Origin: Rhodococcus qingshengii JCM 15477
GTDB taxonomy: Bacteria; Actinomycetota; Actinomycetes; Mycobacteriales; Mycobacteriaceae
DNA length: 64,000 bases
Reading direction: 5' to 3'
Assembly: GCF_023221595.1 (NCBI RefSeq)
Contig: NZ_CP096568.1
Span: 62,001-126,000, forward strand
The notes under the pieces are model-generated. The model was not told the origin of the DNA and did not search any database. It was given only the letters and a program-made list of their open reading frames with translations. Shown one piece after another: positions 34,344-43,791 of the stretch. Position 1 is the stretch's first letter, and each line of letters opens with the position of its first letter. Made by a program: the position numbers and the translations under genes.

Positions 34344-36830
34344 TCATGTGGAAGTCCTTCCCGAGATCGATCCGAATCCAGGCATTCCGAGGTCAGTTGT
34401 TGCCGATCCTCGTTTCATCGTGGCATCGACCTGTGCGATCTTGTCCCTGACTCCGGTGTAGCTGACCTGCAGTCCTTCGACTTCACCCAGCCAGCCTTCC
34501 TGTTTGGCTTCGATGATGCGGGCTTCGAGGTTGTCTCGGATTTCTTCGAGCCTGCCTCGCTGCGTTGGATCCGGCCGCAGGAGTGAGCATCTGACGCAAG
34601 CATGCTCATGGATGCAGGGTGTGCCGAACGACCGTGCGCAGGTCCCGACCGATACTTTCCGCTTCTCGAAATGAGACAAGAACGCATCCCATTCCTCGTC
34701 GGTCGGTGTCCGGTATTCCTCACTGGGTCTCATCGAACGACGACGCGCGATGAACGCTCGATGCGCTTCGATCGTTTCCGAGGGGTAGACGGCCTTGTAG
34801 CCCATCGTCGTGTCAATTGTCTTGTGCCCGCAAATAACCTGTGCGATATGGGGTGGCAGGCCGTTCATGATCGCGTCGGTGACGAATATTCGCCGGAAGT
34901 CGTGGGGCTGAAACATCAACGGATCGCCACTGGCATCGGTGAGAGCTGCCACGGTGAGCGCATTGATGAGGAGCTTGCGGACGAAACTCGGTGGGATCGC
35001 TCGGCGTTCGTTTCCGATTCCCCGCTGAAAGAGCAGCGGCATCGGCGGATTCCACAGCTTCTCCTGCGTATCGTAGGCAGCCACGAGCGGTATCGATCCG
35101 TTGGGTTGCCGCGAACGCTGAACTACCGCACTGAGGACTTCCGCAAGCTCGGGACTGACCAAGATCAGCCGCTCGGTATCGGTCTTCGATGGAGCTATCT
35201 GCAGCAGCGGAACCAGTTCACCGGTACTAGGTAGTCGATATTCGGTGATGCTGTGGTGACTGAGCTCGAGGAGCTCTTCATGACGGATACCGCTGAGCCG
35301 CAACACTTCGATAGTGGCGAATGCCCAGAATGCTTCCTCGTCCTCGTAGGTGAGATCGCGGCGAACACCGGTAACAGTATTGTCGGCCCATACGACGCGG
35401 CCAGTTCCCCGACGGATCAAGGATCGTCGCAGTTCTCCGTCGGTTCCCGCGATCACCTCACCTGGTTCGGTGTTCTGCGCCGCAACAAGTAGAGCCGCTG
35501 CGGCCGCGCGGCGGTCAGCTGCGGACCGAACCAACTGCGACAGGACAGGCAATCGCTCGCGAGTGCGCTGATCCATCCGCGCTTTACGGTGTTTGAGTTC
35601 CTTGCCTCTTTTGACCTCGGCGTCGCTGATCGGGCAGGGCGCCACCCACTGCGCCCAGCGTGCCGGATCTTCGACGGCCCAGTGCGCGAGGTCGAGATAG
35701 AACGCACGCACTTGCAACAGATTGTCTTTGTAATTCTTTCGGGGCGAAGTTGTTTCGTGCTTTCGTCCCGCCGCGTCGACGGCGGTGCGTGTGATCGATC
35801 TCAGGTCGTCCTTCCATGCTCGGGCAACGTCAGGCGGCAGCGCCAGGGTGTCGATACCGGGGGCGAGTGTCTCGACGCGGCTCCAGAACAGCCCGGCGAG
35901 TCCTCGGGCACGAGAGTTGAGACTGGTGTAGTCCAGCGCGGGTTGACGCTCGCGCAGATAGTCGATGAGCAAAGCTCGGATCGGTTGGTTCTCGATCGGG
36001 TAGCGGTCGACGAGTTGTTCGATCGTCAACTGTCCGACCGGAGCGCCGAACGCACGGATGCTGTGTGGTGCATCCTCGGGAAAGATGCCCATCGCACGTA
36101 GTCGCAGGTAGAAATCGATCTTCTTCTGACCGCGGCGGGAGTGCACCTGCGCCATCGTTTCGATCAGCTCCACGCAATCGCCGACAGTGATCTCCGCGAC
36201 CGTCCCGCCTTTGGATACCAGCAGGGTCGCGATTCTGGTCGCTGCGATTCGTGCATCGTCTCGCGAGGTATCCGGCTGAGTGGCAGCAAGCTCGTCCAAC
36301 CGCGCGAATCCGTCCGGATCTCGCAGCTTTGCCATCATCGGCGCGAGAAACGGGTGCGCCCGGGAGAGCATCCACGGCAACTGCGGCCGGATCACGTCCA
36401 GGCACAGCAACATCAGCAGTCCTGCAGCCAGGTCGTTGCGATCATGTCTGACAGGGCGCCCGTGTCCGGCAATCCATTCCACCGGGAGATCGGCCCAGGA
36501 GGTTGTCGCGCCGTAACGAGACCCGCGGATGTTCTCGGCGCCGCTGGCGAGCCACCGGGCTTGCCAGGTATCGCCTGGCACCGAAGCCAACCAGGTCAGT
36601 ATCTTGATCACGCCCCGGTGCCGTCCGGCTCGGGTGGTGACCGCAGCCTCAGCAAGCACCGAGCAGTTCAGTCGGGCCTCGACCTCCTCAGCAGAGGCAG
36701 CGGTGTGCGGCCACCAGAGTTCACCTTCGCGTGGTGGAAACTGTTTGTGCAGTTGGCGAATCCTCGAATGCGGCACCGGTGTGACCTCGAAGCGTTCCGG
36801 GCGGGTCATGTGCTTGACGGCAGTGCTCAC
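34344..36830 (-). CDS. Large tyrosine recombinase (TnpB-like), E2
   Basis: 828 aa, full-length paralogue of the 825 aa E1 protein. LRLSGIRHEELLELSHHSI carries the catalytic Arg, FQPHDFRRIFVTDAIMNG the His-x-x-Arg, and VICGHKTIDTTMGYKAVYP the second His and Tyr. It has a Cys-rich tail (CARSFGTPCIHEHACVRC). The start overlaps the upstream recombinase stop by four bases (ATGA). Confidence 0.9.
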   Translation of the reverse strand: MSTAVKHMTRPERFEVTPVPHSRIRQLHKQFPPREGELWWPHTAASAEEVEARLNCSVLAEAAVTTRAGRHRGVIKILTWLASVPGDTWQARWLASGAENIRGSRYGATTSWADLPVEWIAGHGRPVRHDRNDLAAGLLMLLCLDVIRPQLPWMLSRAHPFLAPMMAKLRDPDGFARLDELAATQPDTSRDDARIAATRIATLLVSKGGTVAEITVGDCVELIETMAQVHSRRGQKKIDFYLRLRAMGIFPEDAPHSIRAFGAPVGQLTIEQLVDRYPIENQPIRALLIDYLRERQPALDYTSLNSRARGLAGLFWSRVETLAPGIDTLALPPDVARAWKDDLRSITRTAVDAAGRKHETTSPRKNYKDNLLQVRAFYLDLAHWAVEDPARWAQWVAPCPISDAEVKRGKELKHRKARMDQRTRERLPVLSQLVRSAADRRAAAAALLVAAQNTEPGEVIAGTDGELRRSLIRRGTGRVVWADNTVTGVRRDLTYEDEEAFWAFATIEVLRLSGIRHEELLELSHHSITEYRLPSTGELVPLLQIAPSKTDTERLILVSPELAEVLSAVVQRSRQPNGSIPLVAAYDTQEKLWNPPMPLLFQRGIGNERRAIPPSFVRKLLINALTVAALTDASGDPLMFQPHDFRRIFVTDAIMNGLPPHIAQVICGHKTIDTTMGYKAVYPSETIEAHRAFIARRRSMRPSEEYRTPTDEEWDAFLSHFEKRKVSVGTCARSFGTPCIHEHACVRCSLLRPDPTQRGRLEEIRDNLEARIIEAKQEGWLGEVEGLQVSYTGVRDKIAQVDATMKRGSATTDLGMPGFGSISGRTST

Positions 36831-38086
36831 AACGGCCTCCCGAACAGCACGCTCAACGCTGCCGGATCGTATCCAGGAGCAGGAGGCGGCGACGGAGCCC
36901 GCGGATGTTCCCGCTGATCAGCAGTACGAGCGTGGTGGGCCAGGACGCTGGCGATCACCTCGTCCTTATCGGGTGTCAGATAAATTTCGGTCGTCGACAA
37001 ATGGGCGTGCCCCAACACCTCTTTGACCTCCACCAAGGACAAGTGCGGGTCGTTGGCCATCCGCCTCGCTGCACTGTGACGTAAGTCGTGCAGAGTCCAA
37101 TCCGAACCGAGGGTAGCATTCGCACGCTCGAACATCCGATGCGCCGCATGGTAATTCAACGGGCGGCGAGGCCTTCGCAGTGTCCACCACAACGGTTGCA
37201 TCCGTCCGAGTGGCACCTCGCCCCGCAACTGCTCCTGATACAACCGCAACCAGACGAACGCGTCCGCCGACGCGGGTACCTGCTCCACCGCACGTGTTCC
37301 CTTGCGCACCACAGTAATCAACTGCTGCCCCGGGTCGACATCGCACTCGCGGACTCCCAACAGCTCCGACGCTCGCACCCCCGATGAAATCCAGAACGCC
37401 ACCAACGCCCGGTCCCGATCCGACGACAACGCCGCGAACAACTTATCGAACAGATCCTCGGGAATCGCTCGGGGAATCCGCTGCGAGACCCGAGGCCGGT
37501 AGCGCCCCACACGCTCAGGTGCCCAATGATCCATCGGATTGTGGTGCGCATGAGCCCATCTCGACCGGCGAGAGAGATCGAGAGGGAACGGATTCAGAAG
37601 CGGGCCAGTCCCCGCGTCCCGATGAAAATCGTAGAAACTTCGCAGCACCGTCTCACTGTGCGCCACTGTCGCCGGCGAGTACCCGGCCCCCAGAGCCGGT
37701 TTGCCGGTGACAGGATTCGGCGATGCCGCAGCAGTAGCAGCCGCCTCGGCGCTGGCCGGCACCACTGATCCTTGTCGTGCCTTCGCCGTCAACTGGATCC
37801 AACAACTGAAATCGCGGGCATCGACCCGATCGGCACGATCCCACGCCACGTCCACAGCGTGAAGGAACCGCCACCATCTGAGCAGATCCATACCGTACGA
37901 ACGCACCGTCGCCACCGACCTCCCGGAAGCGATCAGCTCCCGGAAGAACACCTCGACGGACTCCACTCGTTCACCGTCGCTGCCCTGCAAGACGTAAGGC
38001 TCCGCCGCCTGACCTGTCGCTATCAACCGACCCACTCGGGCCACCACAAGCCCCGACAGATCTCTCGAACTTTCCCCTTCGCTCAT
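36827..38086 (-). CDS. Tyrosine recombinase (TnpA-like), E2
   Basis: 419 aa. MSEGESSRDLSGLVVARVGR at the N terminus aligns with the E1 protein. Catalytic motifs are SSGVRASELLGV (Arg), LHDLRHSAARRM (His-x-x-Arg) and VLGHAHLSTTEIYL (His, Tyr). It is expected to act as a pair with the 828 aa protein. Confidence 0.9.
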   Translation of the reverse strand: MSEGESSRDLSGLVVARVGRLIATGQAAEPYVLQGSDGERVESVEVFFRELIASGRSVATVRSYGMDLLRWWRFLHAVDVAWDRADRVDARDFSCWIQLTAKARQGSVVPASAEAAATAAASPNPVTGKPALGAGYSPATVAHSETVLRSFYDFHRDAGTGPLLNPFPLDLSRRSRWAHAHHNPMDHWAPERVGRYRPRVSQRIPRAIPEDLFDKLFAALSSDRDRALVAFWISSGVRASELLGVRECDVDPGQQLITVVRKGTRAVEQVPASADAFVWLRLYQEQLRGEVPLGRMQPLWWTLRRPRRPLNYHAAHRMFERANATLGSDWTLHDLRHSAARRMANDPHLSLVEVKEVLGHAHLSTTEIYLTPDKDEVIASVLAHHARTADQREHPRAPSPPPAPGYDPAALSVLFGRPL

Positions 38087-38144
38087 GTCCGCAAGCTACC
38101 GACCCACATCGACCCCACCCCTTCAGACCTGCACCATTCGGCAT

Positions 38145-38157
38145 TTAGTTCAGTCAA
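38145..38157 (-). repeat. Right terminal inverted repeat of E2
   Basis: Read inward this is TTGACTGAACTAA, three bases inside the inferred junction and 59-71 bp upstream of the recombinase start. TTGACT could also act as a -35 box for the recombinase pair. Confidence 0.65.
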
Positions 38158-38160
38158 CGG

Positions 38161-38394
38161 GGCCTCTCCCTTCCCACAACCCCTCTGGTAACCCGAAATG
38201 TTCGGAACCTGGTCCACGGCCGACGAGCTCTCGATTAGGCCCGCGACTTTCACCGCGCTCTGTAGAACCTCTGCGCTCGGGACTTGAGGAGGTACAGCAG
38301 GAGCTGCGTCCGGATAGGTGGCCAGTGCAACACCTGCCGCGACAGCCGCTCCTGCAACCCATGCCATTGCCTTGGATGTACCTGAGATTTTCAC
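38161..38394 (-). pseudogene. DUF1524 nuclease, 5' fragment with signal peptide
   Basis: Starts at a GTG (38394) preceded by GGGGAGG. VKISGTSKAMAWVAGAAVAA is a signal peptide or membrane anchor, followed by a Pro-rich linker and ending VPNISGYQRGCGKGEA at the E2 junction. GY-x-R is the conserved entry to the DUF1524 domain (compare TGYARSEFG in the cargo copy). The rest of the gene is at 34091-34311 and 28968-29267. Confidence 0.8.
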
Positions 38395-38579
38395 AGTGCC
38401 CTCCCCGATCAGTTTGTTGGTTCGGACCATAACGACGACCCAATACACTTTGGACACGTCATTTGTGAGATATAGCCGTTAACCTGCGAAGACAGCAGAA
38501 AAAGATCCTCTGAACACTGGCGGTTCAGAGGATGATGTGAGTATGGATCTTGCGATTACCAGACGAGTTCCGGTTCCAT

Positions 38580-39374
38580 TCAACCGTTCAGGGCGAGGGC
38601 TAGCGCACAACCCGCGACAAGACCCGGGCCGGCGGCAATTTCTCGGGCTGTCTCGGTTGATCGAGTTATGCGCCTATGAATGATCGTGCCGATCACCACT
38701 GGGAACAAGACGATTACCGGCCAAATCAGCCCGGCAACTACGCTCGGCCAACCCTGATATCCGAGCACAAATCCTAGACTCAGGCTTAACCTGACGTCAC
38801 CCAATCCCACCCCTCCCCTCGTGGCCCACGCGACAAGCAGGTACATCAGCGCTGTCGCGAAACCGCCCGCGACCGCACGAAGGATCGCTGACGCATCTGA
38901 ATCAAACAGCCCTGCAACGACAATCAGCAAAAGCGTCAGTGTCGCTGCCGTGTAGGCGGCGGAAGTCGGAATTCGCATCGTTGCTTGATCAACGACCGCA
39001 CACCACACAGCAATAGTCGACAGTGCCAGGACGGCAGGCAACGCTGCTCCCATGTTCGCGAATTCGGTTGCCAGAAGCCAGAAAACGGCCGTGAAGATAG
39101 AGGCAATGTGAGTAGCTGCGCTGGTCACTTCGAAGGGGATGTCCGCATCTCTGCACCAGACAGTGACAGCGGTTCGCAAACCGCGCGACGCCATCACGGC
39201 GCAGATCAGAGTAATTCCCACGGCAAGTGCGCCAGAAACCACACGATTTTGGGCGTGGAGTGCCTCAGCAGTGTTATCAAAAAGTGTCACAACTCCCGAT
39301 GCAAAGAGGACAACGAGAAGAGAGACAAGAACTCGCATGGTGAACAACTGTGGTCGCGCAGCGCTACGCAACAT
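38580..39374 (-). CDS. Prepilin-peptidase-like (A24) membrane protein
   Basis: 264 aa with about seven hydrophobic helices. VVDQATMRIPTSAAY resembles the first A24 aspartate motif and GGVGLGDVRLSLSLG the second (GxGxGD). A24 enzymes cleave and methylate type IV pilin-like leaders. The ATG at 39374 was chosen for GGGGAG upstream; 39401 is an alternative. It may serve a pilus or transfer apparatus together with the FtsK-like gene nearby. No pilin gene was seen in the window. Confidence 0.7.
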   Translation of the reverse strand: MLRSAARPQLFTMRVLVSLLVVLFASGVVTLFDNTAEALHAQNRVVSGALAVGITLICAVMASRGLRTAVTVWCRDADIPFEVTSAATHIASIFTAVFWLLATEFANMGAALPAVLALSTIAVWCAVVDQATMRIPTSAAYTAATLTLLLIVVAGLFDSDASAILRAVAGGFATALMYLLVAWATRGGVGLGDVRLSLSLGFVLGYQGWPSVVAGLIWPVIVLFPVVIGTIIHRRITRSTETAREIAAGPGLVAGCALALALNG

Positions 39375-40515
39375 CCGAAACACTCTCCCCATGAGCGGCA
39401 CTCTTCGTTCTCATTCGAGCACGATAACGGACCAGTCGCGTGTTGGCTGCTCGCTCGTCGCAGCTGAGGACGTCGGCCAGTCGCGCGACGGGCCACTTTT
39501 GCGACAGCGCCACCTTCACAATCGCCTCCTGATCTGCGAGGGTGAGATTGATGGAGCGCTCCCCATTCAGGCGACGTTCGACGGCAACAGGATCGAGCGA
39601 TTTGAGACCTCGGGGACGGTGCGGGCGAGCTCGATAGTCGTCGATCTCATCGTCATCCCACGCCAACGGAGGCGCCCAGCCCTGAACATCGCGCGCCCAA
39701 TCTCGAACTGCGGGATTCGGAGCTTCCGAGGTCATCGAAAGCTCGTCGTAGAGACGATCGATCGACTCCCACAACGCAACACGAATCAAGCCCTTCTCCG
39801 GCAAGGATTCCAGTACTGCCTGCGAAACACCCAGGCGCTGCGCCAGATCACTGAACGGGAACCCCATCGCGACCAGCGCACGGATGCGTCGTTGCGCACC
39901 AACACCCGGAGTCCTCTTTCGATCGTCAGAAGGGTGAAACGTCACGGCAAGCACTCGTTGCGCGACGGACGCATCGATCGACTTTTGTGTTTGCGAACTG
40001 ATCGTAGAAAGCGCCTTGAGACTGACCTTCGCCGAGTGCGCGATCATGCGTCGAGTCAGTCCGGCTTCTTCAAGAACTTCCAGATGCCGGCGCGATCCGT
40101 CGGAGTTGAAAACCGTGTCGGAATTGAAAACCGTGGTGGACCTCAGGCGGCGGGAGGTTGTCCTAAACGTCCCGCCGCCGGAGGAGGAGCGACGTGAAAC
40201 GTCGTCCAACCGGGATCTGGAGTCAGGGGACCAACCCGTTCTCACAGACTCCGGCTCCGAGGACCGGTAAGCCGGCCTGCTCTCCACTCTAGCGGTGGAA
40301 GCCGGCAGCGGAAACAGCCCGTCGTCTTCGTCGGTCAGCGAAGTCAGTGTGCACGGTGCAGAAGGCATGCGCGAAACAGCGTTATCCAAGGACATTGGAT
40401 TCTCTTTTCGGTTGTGTGTGCACGGATGGTCAGTCCGTGTCCCAGCTAGCGATTCGGACGATACCGCAGCGTCGACCTCGTCGTCCAGGTTGACCGATGC
40501 GATGCGGCCGATCAC
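39364..40515 (-). CDS. HTH-containing plasmid protein
   Basis: 383 aa. A low-complexity N-terminal third with an 18-base tandem duplication (40100-40135) is followed by RRIRALVAMGFPFSDLAQRL (HTH) and, at the C terminus, LADVLSCDERAANTRLVRYR (a second HTH-like segment). Start 40515 overlaps the upstream stop (ATGA); an ATG at 40395 with AAGAGA before it is an alternative. Proteins of this build are common on actinobacterial plasmids and phages; the exact role is not known. Confidence 0.6.
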   Translation of the reverse strand: MIGRIASVNLDDEVDAAVSSESLAGTRTDHPCTHNRKENPMSLDNAVSRMPSAPCTLTSLTDEDDGLFPLPASTARVESRPAYRSSEPESVRTGWSPDSRSRLDDVSRRSSSGGGTFRTTSRRLRSTTVFNSDTVFNSDGSRRHLEVLEEAGLTRRMIAHSAKVSLKALSTISSQTQKSIDASVAQRVLAVTFHPSDDRKRTPGVGAQRRIRALVAMGFPFSDLAQRLGVSQAVLESLPEKGLIRVALWESIDRLYDELSMTSEAPNPAVRDWARDVQGWAPPLAWDDDEIDDYRARPHRPRGLKSLDPVAVERRLNGERSINLTLADQEAIVKVALSQKWPVARLADVLSCDERAANTRLVRYRARMRTKSAAHGESVSDVA

Positions 40516-40841
40516 AACCGATCCCCAGACGCGAGCCGGCGATCGATCCGTCGCTCATGGAGCGCCCGAAGTGCGCTGAATCCGCACACCGATGCAGCGA
40601 TCAAGACCGCCCCACAGATAACGAGGCGAGGTAAGTCGAGACCACCGATCTGGCCAGGAAACGTCAAGAGTGGCGACTCCGACGCGGCGACAAGGATTTT
40701 CCGCTCGACTAGCCAGGTCAGCGAACTTCCCCACCACCCAGGCACAAGTGCGATGACCAGCGGGACGGCGAATGGTGTCAGACACAGCAACAGGAAAATA
40801 TCCGAGTCCGACAAGGTGTTTCGAGAATTCGAGTTCGTCAT
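40512..40841 (-). CDS. Small membrane protein
   Basis: 109 aa with two hydrophobic segments (IFLLLCLTPFAVPLVIALVP and LVICGAVLIAASVCGF) and a basic C terminus. It sits between the FtsK-like and HTH genes in one operon; the stop overlaps the next start. No family was recognised, but its place suggests a transfer-apparatus component. Confidence 0.6.
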   Translation of the reverse strand: MTNSNSRNTLSDSDIFLLLCLTPFAVPLVIALVPGWWGSSLTWLVERKILVAASESPLLTFPGQIGGLDLPRLVICGAVLIAASVCGFSALRALHERRIDRRLASGDRL

Positions 40842-40873
40842 GGATTGTCCTTGTCTATTGAACTGGTTGTGGT

Positions 40874-43099
40874 TCAGGACAATTCGAGAGCTCGACGCCG
40901 CGAGACCTCGCCGTCCCCTGGGACCGACAGAACGCCTTCGGAGTCGCCGTCACCGCGCCAGGTGATGGCGTAGTGGTCTTCGTCGAATTCGTCCGGGCCC
41001 GGGTCACTGTCGACCACGGCCCAGTGGTCGGTGTCCTCGTCCACACAGATCAAATCGCCTACCTGGATCTCCCCTGGAGAGCTCGCGGTGGGTTCGCTGA
41101 AGCCTTCCCAGTCATCCTCGACAACGTCATCGGCAAGCAACTCCGGAACGACAGTGAGTGCGGGCCGGGCGTGGGCAGACTCTGCAGCGTCAAGGAGATC
41201 TTTGGTGCGGGGTAGCCGCGTGGAGTAGATTCCGAGAATTTCGAGAGGGGTGGCGCCTCGGGCGCTATCGCGCGATCTTCCTTTAGCGCGCATCGCGACT
41301 GGATCGCTGTAGGGATGGTCCTCTGCACGGCCCCACGGCGCCATCGCATAGTTGTGGAATCTCAGTTCGACTTCTTCCGAGTCGCCTTTGTCGATGTCGA
41401 CCTCGTCAGGTTCGGGGTCGAGAATCAGCAGGCGCGGATGGCGAGCCACCGCGGGGCGAAGTACCTCGAAAAGCTCGTAACCTTCATCGCCCGGGCCCAC
41501 CTTGCGCGGATCCGGTGTGCGATACGTCTGGATCTCCACTGCGTCATTCGCGTCGTTGACCGTAGTGGCGCGGCCGCGGCATCCCCGTGGAATTGAAGTG
41601 CCGATACTCATCGACTCCCACATCATCTGCGCACCTTGTGGGGAGAGCCTGCCCATGGAGACGCGCATCCGGAAGTTGTCACGCATGTCGCCACCGAAAT
41701 ATTCGGCGTCCGGGCGCTGGGTGCCGAGAACCATATGTACCCGGGAGGTTCGACCTTTACGGGCGATTGATCCGACTTCCTGCAATGTACGAGGCTTGGT
41801 GGGATCGCCCTTGCCTTTGATCATCGAGTACCAGTTGAGAAGGTTGCCGCGGAAATCAGCGAACTCGTCGATGAACAGCACCAACGGTTCGAAGTCGGTT
41901 TCTTGAGCTTCTCCGGCAATGATCGCTGCGTATCGCTCTTCCATGACTTGCCATGCACGATGGATGACAGCGACTTGATGAGCGATCTGTGCCGCAACGA
42001 TCTGCACGTTCGGCCAGTCCTGGAAACCGAGGAATTCGACTCCCTTGCCGTCTACGACCCACACGATCCAGCCGTTGGCCGTGACCTCGGTGAGAACAGT
42101 GTGAGCGGTCACTGTCTTTCCCGTTCCGGAGGAACCGACCAACATCATGTGTGGGTCAACCGCTGGACGCCAGTACATGACGTGACCGTCTTCGTCGATG
42201 CCGTACGGGATCTTGACGCTGTCGTAGTTGATCAAGGGGTTGTCGTCGGAAAGAACGGGAGCGGGATGCCACACGTTCTTCTTGAAATTCGGACGGACCT
42301 CGAATCGAACAGTGTCCTTTTCCAGTTCCCACTTGGCACGCCAGCGCCCTGGCAACAATCCTGAGACTGTCCGCTCGATTCGGTTGCGATACCCAGACGG
42401 AGCAATTTTCGTTCCGACTTCGTGGCTGGCTTCCAAGGCACGCAACTCGCCCGTTTCAGGATCGAACTCCGTTTTCGTGATCTTGCAGGTCGGCCCGAGC
42501 AACGTCAGAACGGTGCGCTTCGCACGAGCGATGCTGGCGACTTCCTCAACAGTTTTTTCGTCGCTGGCGCGAGTCGGAACGAAGATGATCCGGCGGCGGC
42601 GCGCGTCGTGCTTCTGCAATTGGTACTCGCCCCACGCCTGACCGGAAAGCACCTCGTTGATACGCGCGATGAAGTGCTCGTCGAGCGCCAATTTTGCCGA
42701 CGCGTATCGGATCACGAGGCGGCCGGGACGTCCAGGCCACCCTCGCATGTCCCACCGGCTGGCTTTGATGGTTTCCCGACTTGGCGCGGCAAGTCCTAGT
42801 TGAGGGCTGAGCTGTTCGATCGCACGGTCGACCTCGACGTCACGCAGTTTCGTGCGATAGCCCAGAGCCCCCACACCGATTGCGGTTGCACCGCTGACTG
42901 CGGCGATCGGCACTGTCCAGACACTTTGATCGACGATCGGGGCGAGACTGGCGAAGACTGTTCCTCCGGCGGCAGTGATGGTGGCGTTGCGCAGCCAGGG
43001 GTGCGGGCGCGCTTCAAGTGGCGGAGACTGTGCGGCGATCTGGCGTGCGGAGGCCAGTTCCATCGCGCGCGAAACGCCCCTTTCCATCGAGGCGGTCAT
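40874..43099 (-). CDS. FtsK/SpoIIIE-type DNA translocase (TraB/Tra-like)
   Basis: 741 aa from MTASMERGVSRAM, preceded by GGGAGGTG. Two hydrophobic segments lie near residues 40-80; the motor has Walker A GSSGTGKT (322-329) and Walker B PLVLFIDEFADFRG, then HMVLGTQRPDAEYFGG, the FtsK sensor region. Actinobacterial plasmids use such proteins either for double-stranded DNA transfer (TraB) or as coupling ATPases. This is the clearest conjugation gene in the window. Confidence 0.85.
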   Translation of the reverse strand: MTASMERGVSRAMELASARQIAAQSPPLEARPHPWLRNATITAAGGTVFASLAPIVDQSVWTVPIAAVSGATAIGVGALGYRTKLRDVEVDRAIEQLSPQLGLAAPSRETIKASRWDMRGWPGRPGRLVIRYASAKLALDEHFIARINEVLSGQAWGEYQLQKHDARRRRIIFVPTRASDEKTVEEVASIARAKRTVLTLLGPTCKITKTEFDPETGELRALEASHEVGTKIAPSGYRNRIERTVSGLLPGRWRAKWELEKDTVRFEVRPNFKKNVWHPAPVLSDDNPLINYDSVKIPYGIDEDGHVMYWRPAVDPHMMLVGSSGTGKTVTAHTVLTEVTANGWIVWVVDGKGVEFLGFQDWPNVQIVAAQIAHQVAVIHRAWQVMEERYAAIIAGEAQETDFEPLVLFIDEFADFRGNLLNWYSMIKGKGDPTKPRTLQEVGSIARKGRTSRVHMVLGTQRPDAEYFGGDMRDNFRMRVSMGRLSPQGAQMMWESMSIGTSIPRGCRGRATTVNDANDAVEIQTYRTPDPRKVGPGDEGYELFEVLRPAVARHPRLLILDPEPDEVDIDKGDSEEVELRFHNYAMAPWGRAEDHPYSDPVAMRAKGRSRDSARGATPLEILGIYSTRLPRTKDLLDAAESAHARPALTVVPELLADDVVEDDWEGFSEPTASSPGEIQVGDLICVDEDTDHWAVVDSDPGPDEFDEDHYAITWRGDGDSEGVLSVPGDGEVSRRRALELS

Positions 43100-43311
43100 G
43101 CAGTCACCTCCCGCAGAGGAAGGCAGTGCACGCAAGATCCGAGTTGGACGAGAGTCGCCGCCGGCCCATCCTTCTGCGCTTCTCCGCTCGGGAACGAGCG
43201 ACTTGCAACAATCCGCGCCGAACTACCGGTGACACCGAACACGAGGACCGAGGTGATCATCGGTTTCTGCTTCGCATTGGCTGTGCTTGTCGGATCCGCT
43301 GTGGTCTTCAC
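43096..43311 (-). CDS. Small protein upstream of the FtsK-like gene
   Basis: 71 aa from GTG 43311, chosen because GGAGG lies 7 bases upstream. It contains MITSVLVFGVTGSSARIVAS and a C-terminal LGSCVHCLPL Cys pair. The stop overlaps the FtsK-like start (ATGA), so the two are translationally coupled. No family was recognised. Confidence 0.55.
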   Translation of the reverse strand: MKTTADPTSTANAKQKPMITSVLVFGVTGSSARIVASRSFPSGEAQKDGPAATLVQLGSCVHCLPLREVTA

Positions 43312-43791
43312 CGTTCGTACCTCCGTCTCAGCGAGCCGGAATTTTTGGCTCTCGTAAGAGAGGAGGTTCGGGTGAGCACGGCCTGTGACAGGTCGGCACA
43401 AACTTTTTTTGCCAGCGTGGTCGGCCGATGGTGGACGGTGCGTGGGTCACCGGTGACCTACCGATCGGTGGTTGTTCAGACTCATTGAATCTGATGTTTC
43501 TCCGCGGCATCGACCTGGGAGGAATCATTTTGGTTGAGCCGGCGGGATTCGGTGCGGCTCAAAGTACCTGAGGCGCGTAGAAGCGCCAAGGCCGTCCTTA
43601 AGGTGCAGCGAGTTCCGTCGATCCTCGCCACATCTCGACACCGGGCCACATCAAGGTTTTCGAACTTGCCGGGCGGCGGTTCAACATGCGTTGCCTGTAC
43701 TCGTGGGGTTGGGTAAGTGAGGTCTCGTCGAGAACGTCGGGTACAACCGAGACGAGGTCGGGGAGACATCGGTAATTTCACGCTCGGTTAG
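43312..43791. other. Intergenic region with hairpins
   Basis: About 480 bp between divergent gene clusters. It contains an eight-base perfect stem TTGAGCCG/CGGCTCAA (43534-43562) and a following GGCGC/GCGCC stem. Competing short open frames exist on both strands but none has a convincing start. It probably contains the promoter of the transfer operon. Confidence 0.4.

Larger units (their letters stand above)
34312..38160. mobile_element. Two-recombinase mobile element E2, inserted in the DUF1524 gene
   Basis: About 3.85 kb. Removal joins GKGEA to CSFGPAW in frame. It contains only the two recombinase genes. Left end TTCTCTGAACAAG (34315-34327); right end read inward TTGACTGAACTAA (38157-38145). 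These match E1 around TTnnCTGAACnAA. Boundaries could shift by a few bases because no duplicated core is visible. Confidence 0.78.

Noticed and set aside
1287..38086. E1 and E2 as the two ends of one large composite element holding the whole defence region
   Set aside because: Each has its own pair of terminal repeats and its own interrupted target gene, so they are separate insertions, although joint mobilisation by recombination between them cannot be excluded.
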